Source of the DNA: Phytopythium helicoides
Taxonomy: Eukaryota > Oomycota > Peronosporomycetes > Pythiales > Pythiaceae
Direction of reading: 5' to 3'
NCBI GenBank assembly: GCA_024867545.1
Contig: JANFNE010000084.1
Location: 1 to 64,000, forward strand
DNA length: 64,000 nt
Shown: in pieces, positions 1 through 8,609 of the stretch
Position numbering within the stretch: position 1 is the stretch's first letter
Layout: every line of letters starts with the position of its first letter
Position numbers and translations under genes: made by a program
Notes under the pieces: generated by a model
The model's database searches: none
Seen by the model: the letters and a program-made list of their open reading frames with translations, nothing else
Told to the model about the DNA's origin: nothing

Positions 1-221
1 CCTAAACCCTAAACCCTAAACCCTAAACCCTAAACCCTAAACCCTAAACCCTAAACCCTAAACCCTAAACCCTAAACCCTAAACCCTAAACCCTAAACCC
101 TAAACCCTAAACCCTAAACCCTAAACCCTAAACCCTAAACCCTAAACCCTAAACCCTAAACCCTAAACCCTAAACCCTAAACCCTAAACCCTAAACCCTA
201 AACCCTAAACCCTAAACCCTT
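1..221. repeat. Telomere, (CCCTAAA)n
   Basis: About 31 uninterrupted copies of the 7-mer CCCTAAA run 5' to 3' from the first base, so the G-rich strand TTTAGGG points out of the window and base 1 is at or near a chromosome end. TTTAGGG is the plant-type repeat also used by oomycetes. Together with the compact introns and the gene content further in, it fits Phytophthora or a relative. Confidence 0.97.
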
Positions 222-323
222 AAAATCTATATGACATTGGGTCCGAGGAGGGTTGCCCAATGTCATTAGGGTTTGGATACAAATTTCAAGTATAATTGTC
301 CAATGTCATATACTGATTAGGGA
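222..323. repeat. Short palindromic subtelomeric block
   Basis: A shortened, diverged copy of the hairpin block found complete at 3649-3780. It shares the phrases ATTGGGTCCGAGGAGGGTTG, ACAAATTTCAAGTATAATTG and GATTAGGGACCCTAAACCC. It sits directly between the telomere and the first subtelomeric unit. Confidence 0.75.
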
Positions 324-2060
324 CCCTAAACCCTAAACCCTACTAAACCCTACTAAACCCTACTAAACCCTATCTGTAACTTACATTTTCTTTCCGATTT
401 ATTACCGATAAATTTCCAAACCCTAATCATACTCCACACCGGGTTTTCAAATACACCTACACAGCTTTGTGCGCGCATTCCCATCGAATGTGTCTTCTCA
501 TCACTTCGAATAAATAGATGTCGGGACTACTTCAAAATGCCATCTTCATTCAATATGTAGCAATCAGCCTCACACCAATATGTTGGTGATGCCGTTCATT
601 ATGTTGTTTCATACTCGCCGCGCCTCCGACGCTCTTCACACATACGCGTACCATTCTCGATCACTATGTTTTATTGTTCCTCTTATCCTCTGCACAACAC
701 CATCACATGCGTCATCAAACACTCATTGCTCTACAATCTTCTTCAATCATACTATACTTCACTTCAGACATCAACACTTACTGTCTAACCACAATGTGCT
801 GAACATCATTGCTTTCCATCATCATATGTGATAGAGACTCGCGACAGCGCATACTCATGCTAGTGCACACATCACAGTTCAGCTCACACACCAGCGCCGA
901 CATGGTGTTCATTCATTTCTACTTGCTTGAAAACAAGATTCGCTCTGCATGATAAAGTCGAATTCCAATCGCTCTGGATACACACAGCTCATTGAACTAT
1001 ACAAAGCATCAAGCACAGCACATATTTGCTTCAAAGTTACTAGATATTGATTGTGGAAAGAGCATAGCTGCGTCGGTGAAGGCAAGTACGTCGCTATCAA
1101 TCGGTGTGCTACTTCATCATGTTCTTTGTACACTTCACTAGATAGTGAATCATGTGCTTCAGTTTGGTTTACTTCGTCTTCATTACATGCTTCACATCAG
1201 CTCCCTTGCCGATCAACTAGGTGAGCTGTAGTAACGAATGGTGTCTCAACTCATATACTAGATGTCACGTCTCAGTCCATTTAACTATCAAGTATTGATC
1301 GTGAAGTAGCCGTCACAGCTTGTCATCCATCACATGTCAGTCAATTATTCATTGGTAACATCTCACGGCGTTTGATTTCATTGCGGACCAATCAAACATG
1401 TAGGATTACACTCGCTCATGGTATGTTCCACATGTGTACCTTGGCTACATCAAGTTGATGAACGCGTGTTGTTCTCTTATCTATTCATACTTGCCCAGTG
1501 CTATGTCAAGTAGGTTTTGTTTGCTGATAATTGATTGTCCATTATTTGCATTTGTTTCATGTTCTGCCTGTGCATGTTTGAATTGGCACATGTGGTAGTC
1601 TTTCAGCTTACACAATATACATTGATGGTCACGCACCTTTCCATTACAAGAACAGCAATGGCTTGTTGCTTGATTCAGAATAACTTGACTGTGTAGCATT
1701 CACATCCATCAACTTGCTACGGTGACAGTACATGTGGTTTTACTACCCACACAATGTACAACACAACTGCCAATAATCTGGCAACATTCCAGTGACATCA
1801 TTGTTACGTACAGTACGGCTTTGCGGTAGTACCGTGGGTGAGGTTTAGTTTTTGTATCGGAGTTTCCATCAAGGGCTGGCATATAGGGAATTTCCATAGT
1901 TAAGGGGCCGGACATCTGCGCTCGGGACGGACAATGGCTAGCCCGATACAAATTCCAAGATAAAAGTGGCAGGACAATGGCTCCGGGGAGGGATGGCCAT
2001 TGTCCTGCCACTTTTATCTTGAAATTTGTATCGGGCTAGCCATTGTCCGGACGTGTATAA
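324..2060. repeat. Subtelomeric repeat unit A
   Basis: First copy of a ~1.73 kb tandem unit. It opens with interstitial telomere repeats in which the extra triplet TACT alternates with AAACCC (324-371), followed by a distinctive non-coding sequence. The same phrase TTTCCGATTTATTACC occurs near 391 here and near 2117 in unit B, giving a period of about 1726 bp. Short ORFs in it (for example 580-831 and its counterpart 2307-2558) are related only because the DNA is duplicated. I see no gene. Confidence 0.85.
1929..2049. repeat. Long hairpin ending subtelomeric unit A
   Basis: Left arm 1929-1981 and right arm 1996-2049 are inverted copies with one mismatch that I can see, separated by about 14 nt. 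The arms contain ATGGCTAGCCCGATACAAAT and GTGGCAGGACAATGGC. The hairpin is followed at once by a new block of interstitial telomere repeats. Confidence 0.85.
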
Positions 2061-3802
2061 GTTCCCTAAACCCTAAACCCTAAACCCTACTAAACCCTGT
2101 TCGTAATTTACTTTGCTTTCCGATTTATTACCGATAAATTTCCAAACCCTAATCATACTCCACACCGGGTTTTCATATATACCTACACAGCTTTGCGCGC
2201 GCATTCACATCAAATGCGTCTTCTCGTCACTTCAAATAAATAGATGTCGTGAACTACTTCAAACTCCCATCTTCATTTAAAATGTAGCAATCAGCCTCAC
2301 ACCTATATGTTGTTCATGCATATCATTATGTTGTTTCATACTCCCACCGCCTCCGACCCTCTTCACACATCCGCGTACCATTTTCAATCACTATGTCTCA
2401 TTCTTCCTCTTATCGTCTGCACAACACCATCACATGCGTCATCAAGCACTCATTGCTCTACAATCTTTTTCAATTATACTCTACTTCACTTCAGACATCA
2501 CAACGTACTGTCTAACCACAATGTGCTCAACATCATTGCTTTCAATCATCATCTATGATAGAGACTCGCGACAGCACTTACTCATGCTAGTGCACACATC
2601 ACAGTTCAGCTCACACACCAGCGCCGACATGGTGTTCATTCAATTCTACTTGGTTCAAAACAAGATTCGATCTGCATGATCAAGTCGAATTCCAATCGTT
2701 CTGGCTACACACAGTTCATTGAACTATACAAAGCATCAACCACAGCACAGATTCACTTCACAACTACTAGATATTGATTGTGGAAAGAGAATTGCTGCGT
2801 CTGTCAAGGCAAGTACGTCGCTATCAATCGGTGTGCTACTTCATCATGTTCTTAGCACACTTCACTCTATAGTGAATCATGTGCTTCAGTTTGGTTTACT
2901 TCATCTTCATTACATGCTTCACATCAGTTCCCTTGCCGATCAACTAGGTTAGCTGTAGTAATCAATGGTGTCTCAACTCACACACTAGATGTCACATCTC
3001 ACTCCATTTGGCCATCAAGTATTGATTGTGAAGTAGCCGTCACAGCTTGTCATCCATTACATGTCAGTCAATTATCCATTGGTAACATCTCATGGCGTTT
3101 GATTTCATTGCGGACCAATCGAACAAGTAGGATTACACTCGCTCATGGTATGTTCCACACGTGTATCTTGGCTACATCAAGTTGATGAACGCGTGTTGTT
3201 CTCTTATCTATTCATACTTGCCCAGTGCTATATCAAGTAGTTTTTGTTTGCTGATAACAGATTGTCCATCATTTGCATTTGTTTCATGTTCTGCCTGTGC
3301 ATGTTTGAATTGGTACATGTGTCAGTCTTTCAGCTTACACAATGTACATTGATGGTCACGCACCTTTCCATTACAAGAACTGCAATGGCTTGTTGCTTGA
3401 TTCAGAATAACTTGACTGTGTAGCATTCACATCCATCAACTTGCTACGGTGACCGTACATGTGGTTTTACTACCCACACAATGTACAACACAACTGCCAA
3501 TAATCTGGCAACATTCCTGTGACATCGTTGTTACGTACAGTATGGCTTTGTGGTAGTACCGTGGGTGAGGTTTCGCTTTTGTATAGGATGTTATACCCGT
3601 GGGCAATTATACTTGAAATTTGTATTGAAAGTGGCAGGACATTGCGCGAGGGCAGGACATTGGGCAATTATACTTGAAATTTGTATTGAAAATGGCAGGA
3701 CATTGGGTCCGAGGAGGGTTGCCCAATGTCCTGCCATTTTCAATACAAATTTCAAGTATAATTGCCCAATGTCCTGCCCTGATTAGGGACCCTAAACCCT
3801 AA
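2061..3802. repeat. Subtelomeric repeat unit B
   Basis: Second copy of the subtelomeric unit, again starting with CCCTAAA repeats (2065-2096) and ending in a hairpin (3649-3780) and a short telomere-like stretch (3789-3802). By eye it differs from unit A by scattered substitutions and small indels. No gene is apparent. Confidence 0.85.
3649..3780. repeat. Long perfect hairpin ending subtelomeric unit B
   Basis: Arms 3649-3707 and 3722-3780 (59 nt each) are perfect inverted complements as far as I can check, with a 14 nt loop at 3708-3721. A partial third arm copy lies at 3601-3648. The sequence differs from the unit A hairpin, but the placement (end of the unit, next to telomere repeats) and the loop phrase (tccgaggaggg here, tccggggaggg there) match. 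Confidence 0.88.
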
Positions 3803-3818
3803 TCACCAGATCTGCAAG

Positions 3819-3826
3819 TATAAAAG
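3819..3826 (+). promoter_or_regulatory. TATA box of an LTR-like promoter
   Basis: TATAAAAG lies just inside the last telomere-like repeat. A strong donor, GTAAGT, follows at about 3980 and a pyrimidine-rich acceptor ending TTTGTTTGTACAG at about 4303. A transcript starting here could therefore splice into the A32-like reading frame. The layout resembles the LTR and leader of oomycete Copia elements, but no retroelement protein follows. Confidence 0.45.
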
Positions 3827-3829
3827 AGT

Positions 3830-4300
3830 AGAGGTAGGAGAGTCTACCGAACAATCAATACAGACTTCTACTTTCTCCCTCAACCACGCAGGCAGGAGAC
3901 CAAGCTCTGCAGGTGAATTCTCTGCGTTGAGTCTTGGAGAGGTCACCTAGCGCATCCATCTAGTCCAGGCACCCGATCGGTAAGTGTTACGCCATTGGGC
4001 GTGCATAGTACCTATTGGTTTCATATTCTCGACGGCTCTGCTGGACGATCGCTTGTTGTAGCGACACGTCTAGCAGGGGAGTTGACTCCATATCAAGAAG
4101 AAGAAGAAGAAGAGGCCCAAGAGCCCCACAAGAGAAGACTGGGAGGGTCCAGCGGAGCCCTCCTGGCTAGATAGATCCGCCTTTCAGCTGTAGGGGTCTA
4201 GCGGAGCCCCTGCAGTGTCATTGCATCCGCGTTTTGGTTCCCTAGCCGGAAACGGCTAGCGGAACCACTTGTGTGTATTAATCCCGTTTGTTTGTACAGA
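3830..4300 (+). other. LTR-like leader with three small hairpins
   Basis: This stretch has no gene. It looks like a retrotransposon LTR/leader remnant. An AAG microsatellite lies near 4093-4112. Three stem-loops follow: 4142-4163, 4188-4215 and 4236-4266. The first two share the loop TC(C/T)AGCGGA and the third ends in CTAGCGGA, with a GAAA tetraloop at its tip. Identity as an LTR is inferred from layout only. Confidence 0.4.
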
Positions 4301-4547
4301 AGAGAAGAGAGAGGAGCACCGCTGCTTAGCGAGCTGCCTGATCGACTCCTACGCGTACGTTTCGAGCCTCTGGTCCAAGGACGAGCAACCTATCTACGGG
4401 GATCACAACGCTCCTGTACTGACCAAGCGCGCTCGGCTCGGTCCTCCAGTCAAGACCGAGACCAAGTTCGCTGCGGAAGAGGGCTGAGAATACTCGCCCG
4501 AACCGCCTATCGTCCGAGATGAGCGACGCTACTTCATCACAGACGAC

Positions 4548-5423
4548 GTGTCGCGCAGCCTGATGCAGAACGTGTTCAAGCGGCAGACGAGCGTGATGGC
4601 CATGTACGAGCTCGTGCGAGATGTGAAGCAGCTGCGGGACATCTACAAGATGATTTCTGACCAGGAGTCGGAGAGCAAGGTGTACCAGCTGAGCGAGATC
4701 TATCGCAACGGGTACATGTCTATCCGCGACTCGTACTGCACGGAGGAGGTGGACAACGCCATCGATGAGCTGAGCCAGAAGTACAACAAGAAGCTGTCGA
4801 AGATCATGCGGGCTCACATTAACGCGAATATCCATCGCCTGCAGTTGCGCAAACTCACTGATATCCAGCGGTCGATCATTGCGAACTTTAATATCAACCC
4901 CTCACTGCTGTTGCTGCTTGACGATGTAATGGCGTCCTTCAAGGTGTGGGGGTGGATGGAGGAGACGCGCAAGCTGTTTTACCAGGGGCGTCATTACGGG
5001 GTCACGTGCATCATAAGCTGCCAGTCAGTGGTGTCGCTGCCGCCGGCCTTCCGGGCTAACGCGCACATCATGATCTTCACCACGATCACTGCGGCGAACA
5101 ACTACTTGAACAAGGCATCCTCCGGGGTCTCCAGTGAGGACCGCAAGCTCACGAGCAAGATCGCCAGCACAGTCTTCGCTCCCAGCCAGGACCGCAACCG
5201 CCCGAACTACAAGAAGCTAGTTGTATTCGGCCAGATTGTGAAGACCGAGCACAGCGTGCAGTACATCGTGGGGACCCCAAAGAAGCGGCGGTTCGGCTCC
5301 GCCGCGCTATGGCACCTCTTCGACGAGATAAAAAAACAAACCGGCGCAGCAATGATCAGCAACAACACCTTCACAACGATGTTTGCTCTGAAATCAACCC
5401 CTGTGCTTGACGCGCCGCGTTGA
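4548..5423 (+). pseudogene. A32-like virus DNA-packaging ATPase, lacking the P-loop part
   Basis: A 291-codon frame resembling the C-terminal two thirds of the FtsK/HerA-superfamily packaging ATPase (vaccinia A32 type) that loads genomes into large DNA virus capsids. The Walker B strand LLLLLDDV is at residues 120-127. The A32-like stretch GRHYGVTCIISCQS, with its sensor Gln, follows at 147-160, then RANAHIMIF. No Walker A motif is present. The same frame runs upstream without a stop to a TGA at 4485-4487, and before that is open from 4269, again without a P-loop. The first codon listed is GTG, so there is no convincing start. It overlaps the convergent gene at 5371-5871 by 53 bp. I read it as an N-terminally truncated viral relic, possibly reachable by splicing from the LTR-like leader. 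Family assignment is from motifs only. Confidence 0.7.
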
Positions 5424-5871
5424 TACGCTGCTGCATGTAGTCGTACACCAGCTCCATCTCGTCAAGCACCACTGACTTCTCCTCCTCTTCCTCCCCTCCT
5501 TTGTTCTCCTCGTCCTCTTCCTTACTCTTCAAGGGAAACGCGCGATAGCGATGCTTGGCTTTGTCCCAGCCGAGGAACACCTTGCCCATGAGGTTGAAGG
5601 TCGACAGAATCTCAGGGTAGTCCGTCCACAGAACCAGTGCCGAGTACGGCTCGAAGTCCTTGATGTCCCGCATGAAACGCTCGCGGCTCGCTAGATACTT
5701 CGTGCGGTTGAAGCGGTACACCGCGTGGAGCGCGACGTTTGAGGGCGAGGGGATCGCCTGGTTCAAGAGCCGCGTGAATTCCGCCACCGCATCGCGGGAA
5801 AGGTTGCCCTCCGCCAGCCGTGATGACTTCAGGCCCTCGAAAGATACAAGGAGTTGCTTCGGCAAACTCAT
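5371..5871 (-). CDS. Hypothetical protein of the virus-like island (166 aa)
   Basis: Starts at ATG (MSLPKQLLVSFEG) with an AT-rich promoter-like stretch immediately upstream (ACTAATATAAGTTATAAAAATG, read on the minus strand). The first 110 residues look like a compact alpha/beta fold. An acidic Glu/Lys-rich linker (about 115-133) and a helical tail follow. No transmembrane segment or known motif is visible. It is convergent with the A32-like frame and overlaps its 3' end by 53 bp, as in compact viral genomes. I do not recognise the family. Confidence 0.6.
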   Translation of the reverse strand: MSLPKQLLVSFEGLKSSRLAEGNLSRDAVAEFTRLLNQAIPSPSNVALHAVYRFNRTKYLASRERFMRDIKDFEPYSALVLWTDYPEILSTFNLMGKVFLGWDKAKHRYRAFPLKSKEEDEENKGGEEEEEKSVVLDEMELVYDYMQQRINAARQAQGLISEQTSL

Positions 5872-5965
5872 TTTTATAACTTATATTAGTGTCGAGTACT
5901 GTCAAAACTACCTGACAGCTTCCAAATCTAATATTTATTTTAATTTTTTACAAAAAAACAATCAG

Positions 5966-5980
5966 CCGGAGTATATAATA
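5966..5980 (+). promoter_or_regulatory. Virus-type promoter, CCGGAGTATATAATA
   Basis: CCGGAGTATA at 5966-5975 runs into a TATA-like stretch ending 12 nt before the ATG at 5992. The same ten bases occur at 6524-6533, 25 nt before the ATG of the Ulp1-like gene. Their position just upstream of two different start codons suggests a promoter element of the viral genome. Confidence 0.5.
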
Positions 5981-5991
5981 GTCCATCACCA

Positions 5992-6117
5992 ATGGCCGAG
6001 ATCGCTGGTGGAAAGAAGAAGCGCACGACGACCAAGAAGAAGCCCGCGGTCAAGAAGCCTGCGGCCAAGAAGCCCGCGACCAAGAAGAAGACCACGACCA
6101 AGAAGACAAAGAAGTGA
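5992..6117 (+). CDS. Lys-rich histone-H1-like peptide (41 aa)
   Basis: A 41-residue protein starting MAEIAGGKKKRTTTKK, composed almost wholly of Lys, Thr, Ala and Pro in KKP(A/T) and TKK repeats like the tail of histone H1 or a viral core DNA-condensing peptide. The frame has a good start (ATG right after the promoter at 5966-5980) and a clean TGA. The spacing to its neighbours is also gene-like. Role, by analogy, is binding and compacting DNA; no enzyme motif is present. It is small, so chance cannot be excluded, but the composition and promoter argue for a real gene. Confidence 0.65.
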   Translation: MAEIAGGKKKRTTTKKKPAVKKPAAKKPATKKKTTTKKTKK

Positions 6118-6205
6118 TATGTCTGTAGTAGCTATGATTATATCTGTCAGTGCGTGATGCGTGTACCCCAAACGAAAAAAAATCCTAATACCAAATATTT
6201 TTTCC

Positions 6206-6463
6206 TCAATAGTGTCGGAAACTGCAATCCGGGTTTGTGCACGCCTTGCCGCGCCGGCATGGGCGGATCACGATGAGCTCACACGAGCTGACGTCGCAAA
6301 CGCTGCCCTTTGTCGCGTGCGGGCACAGGTACTCCGGCTGAACGTGGAAGTTTTGGCATTTCGAGTCGGTGCAGCTTGAGTATCGCGGACAGATCTTGAG
6401 TCCTCTGTTCATGGTGTTGCAGAACTCTCGCCGCGAGGTCACGTACACCACCTCCCTCTGCAT
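6206..6463 (-). CDS. CCCH zinc-finger protein (85 aa)
   Basis: Two exact C-x5-C-x4-C-x3-H fingers are visible: CPRYSSCTDSKCQNFH (about residues 25-40) and CRRGKACTNPDCSFRH at the C terminus. Between them is a degenerate third, starting CPHATKGSVCDVSSC. CCCH fingers usually bind RNA, so a role in RNA binding or mRNA turnover is likely. The gene is divergent from the Ulp1-like gene and shares the intergenic promoter palindrome at 6513-6535. The protein is almost entirely zinc fingers, which fits a small viral regulatory protein. Start at ATG 6463. Confidence 0.7.
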   Translation of the reverse strand: MQREVVYVTSRREFCNTMNRGLKICPRYSSCTDSKCQNFHVQPEYLCPHATKGSVCDVSSCELIVIRPCRRGKACTNPDCSFRHY

Positions 6464-6512
6464 TAGGAAAAAGGTTTTAAGGTTTTTTGTTATTACCCTC
6501 AGGCGGCGCCCC

Positions 6513-6535
6513 AGTATAGTACTCCGGAGTATACT
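6513..6535. promoter_or_regulatory. Palindromic bidirectional promoter
   Basis: A 23 bp near-perfect palindrome centred on ACTCCGGAGT carries a TATA-like AGTATA facing each way. It lies between the divergent CCCH gene (ATG at 6463) and the Ulp1-like gene (ATG at 6558), so one element could serve both. It includes the decamer CCGGAGTATA shared with the promoter at 5966. Confidence 0.5.
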
Positions 6536-6557
6536 CCTCTCTCAGCATCAATCACAA

Positions 6558-8225
6558 ATGGCATGCCGCCAGATCGATTCCCTCGTCGAAGCGCGCCCGC
6601 TGAAGCGCACCCACGAGTCTTGGGAGGCGCTGAACGAGTACATCGTGCTGTACCGCGAGCTCACGGGCGCGAAGAACATCAGGGTGCGCGAGACTGAGAC
6701 CGTCAGGCGGCGCTACGACGGCAAGCAGACGCCACGTCCCCCGGCGCGCTTCACACTTGGGTTGCGGCGCTATGTCTGCAAGTACGGTGATGGCCATTGT
6801 CCCTTTCGCTTCACCGTTAAGCTGCGGTGTAGAACTTCACCCGACGGCGATCTCGTGTGGGATATCGTCGTGGATCATGTGGTTCTTTGGCACAACCACG
6901 TGCTGCCCGTGCGTCACAGCAGCAGCTACAACATCGACAATCGTATGACCAAGATAGAGCGGAACTTCGCCAAGCTCAAGGCGTGCATTAGCGAGATGGA
7001 GACGCTCACCGATGACGAGGGCTCCGATGTCGAGGCTCCGAAGAGGAAGAAGCCGAAGAAGACCGCCGAACCTTCTCCAACTACGACTTCCTCGGCAGCG
7101 TGTCAGACTGATCCTCCCCTCCGAGCACAGACGACCTCCACTGAGTGCCAGACTGATCATCCTCCCTCTACACTTCGCTCAGCGAAGACTACTGGCTTCC
7201 TCGATGTTGTAGAGCTCTCCACCCAGCTCATGGATCAGAACATCTCGTTCCAGGAATTGAAAAAAAGGGTAGACAAGATCCCAATGCTGACGATCCAGCC
7301 GTGCCAAGTGCGGTACTTCGGCGAGCAGCCCCTCACCGAGTTCGCAGTGGTGCCATTTGCTCTGACCAGCGACAGCATTGAGCTCGCCATGCAGCAGTTC
7401 GCCACACAGAAGCGTGCCATCACCATCGCCATCTCCGATGATGACGAAGACGAAGAGGAAAGAGATATCAAGCGAGACGAATGCGTCTTCATCGAATCCT
7501 TAGGGGTCGTGTCGAGGCAGCAACTAGGTGCCATGTCCCTCCTACTGAAGATCATCTCCGCGTGCGAGCGCATCACTGCGACCGTCGAGTGGATCTACTC
7601 CATGACGAGGGGCCCACTCGCCAACCGCTTTGAATTCGACCACCCTTTCAAGAGCACGCTCGTTGATAACCTACACATCGACAACATCTCGATGAGCACG
7701 CTGCTACCAGACTCCTGGCTCAACGACACGATCTTCGAGGCACTGCGCATCTACTGGAAAGACAAGCGTGGGTACAACCTGGAGTTGCACGTCGTCCCGT
7801 CCTTCTCCTACACAGAGATGGAGGTGCGATTCTCCCAAGCGTTCATCCAGCGACTTTACACAGTCAAGGCATTCGCCGACGAGGAGACCGTCTGGTGCTT
7901 TCCCATCAACTGGAACAACAGCCACTGGACCGCGATCATAGTCTGCGCGGAAGACGAACAGATATTCTTCTACGACAGTTACAAGACCAAGGAGGACAAT
8001 GAGGCGCTTAGGGTGCTCGCGGAGCAGCTCCAAGAAGAGGTCTTCGAAGACTTCTCCGTCGCGCCAAGGATCACTTCGCCCACACAGACAGGCAGCTGCA
8101 GCTGCGGTGTCTTCGTCGCAAACGTCATGTGGAACAAGCTCGACCCCAAAGTACGCATCATCAACCAAAGAAATGTCAATAGCTTCCGCTTCACGCTGCT
8201 AGAGGCTGTCGCGAGTCTCGTCTAA
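6558..8225 (+). CDS. Ulp1-like (C48) cysteine protease with N-terminal zinc domain (555 aa)
   Basis: Likely a SUMO/ubiquitin-like-protein protease. The C-terminal ~170 residues carry the Ulp1 core. LLPDSWLNDTIFEALRIYW is the substrate-groove entry. The catalytic residues are His456 (NNSHW), Asp473 (FFYDSY), Gln510 of the oxyanion hole (TQTG) and Cys516 (CSCGVF). The N-terminal ~150 residues (VCKYGDGHCPFRF and a WHNHV His pair) resemble the FAR1/FLYWCH/WRKY-GCM1 zinc folds of Mutator-like transposases. The middle is basic and acidic low complexity with two CQTD motifs. I chose the ATG at 6558 because it follows the promoter decamer; the frame opens further upstream without need. It overlaps the convergent gene at 8222 by 4 bp. 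Virus-derived or transposon-derived origins are both possible. Confidence 0.8.
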   Translation: MACRQIDSLVEARPLKRTHESWEALNEYIVLYRELTGAKNIRVRETETVRRRYDGKQTPRPPARFTLGLRRYVCKYGDGHCPFRFTVKLRCRTSPDGDLVWDIVVDHVVLWHNHVLPVRHSSSYNIDNRMTKIERNFAKLKACISEMETLTDDEGSDVEAPKRKKPKKTAEPSPTTTSSAACQTDPPLRAQTTSTECQTDHPPSTLRSAKTTGFLDVVELSTQLMDQNISFQELKKRVDKIPMLTIQPCQVRYFGEQPLTEFAVVPFALTSDSIELAMQQFATQKRAITIAISDDDEDEEERDIKRDECVFIESLGVVSRQQLGAMSLLLKIISACERITATVEWIYSMTRGPLANRFEFDHPFKSTLVDNLHIDNISMSTLLPDSWLNDTIFEALRIYWKDKRGYNLELHVVPSFSYTEMEVRFSQAFIQRLYTVKAFADEETVWCFPINWNNSHWTAIIVCAEDEQIFFYDSYKTKEDNEALRVLAEQLQEEVFEDFSVAPRITSPTQTGSCSCGVFVANVMWNKLDPKVRIINQRNVNSFRFTLLEAVASLV

Positions 8226-8557
8226 CCCGAGAGCTCGAAGACCCAACAATACTTCTTATGCGTCTTCACACCGTCCAGCCAGCGCCAGATCGACTTGCTG
8301 CCCACATGGTGCTCCAGGTCAGCCACGAAGTCACCCGCTGTCAGCATGAGAGAGGTCACGCCGCGGCCCTTCTTCTGTGCGCCGATGACGCGCTTAGCGT
8401 TCGCCGGATGCATCAACACAACCTTCGAGCCTATGAGCTCCTCCGCACTCAGAGAAATCTTACCTGAGCGCACAGCCTTCTTCAGCTTGTCTTGTGGGAT
8501 GCTCGCCGAGATCTTCACGATCTCGTAGCCTTTGTAATCGCGCGTGGCATCCGGCAT
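8222..8557 (-). CDS. Hypothetical protein of the virus-like island (111 aa)
   Basis: Starts at ATG (MPDATRDYKGYEIVKI), 10 nt downstream of a TATA-like GATATAGGATAC read on the minus strand. The sequence looks like a small folded domain and ends in an aromatic-rich segment with SIWRWLDG and YCWVF. The overall pattern reminds me of short structural or accessory proteins of polinton-like and large DNA viruses, but I cannot name a family. It is tail-to-tail with the Ulp1-like gene and has the same orientation as the large gene at 8610-10862. Confidence 0.6.
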   Translation of the reverse strand: MPDATRDYKGYEIVKISASIPQDKLKKAVRSGKISLSAEELIGSKVVLMHPANAKRVIGAQKKGRGVTSLMLTAGDFVADLEHHVGSKSIWRWLDGVKTHKKYCWVFELSG

Positions 8558-8609
8558 GGTTTGGTGTTGTATCCTATATCGCACCAATGATTTTTTTTGG
8601 GGATAATAT

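Noticed and set aside
580..3352. Several 60-100 codon frames in the subtelomeric units
   Set aside because: They recur only because the DNA is duplicated, have no domain, and shift frame between the two copies.
4326..4835. 169-codon minus-strand frame opposite the A32-like gene
   Set aside because: Leu/Val/His-rich composition typical of the antisense of a GC-rich gene, with no motif.
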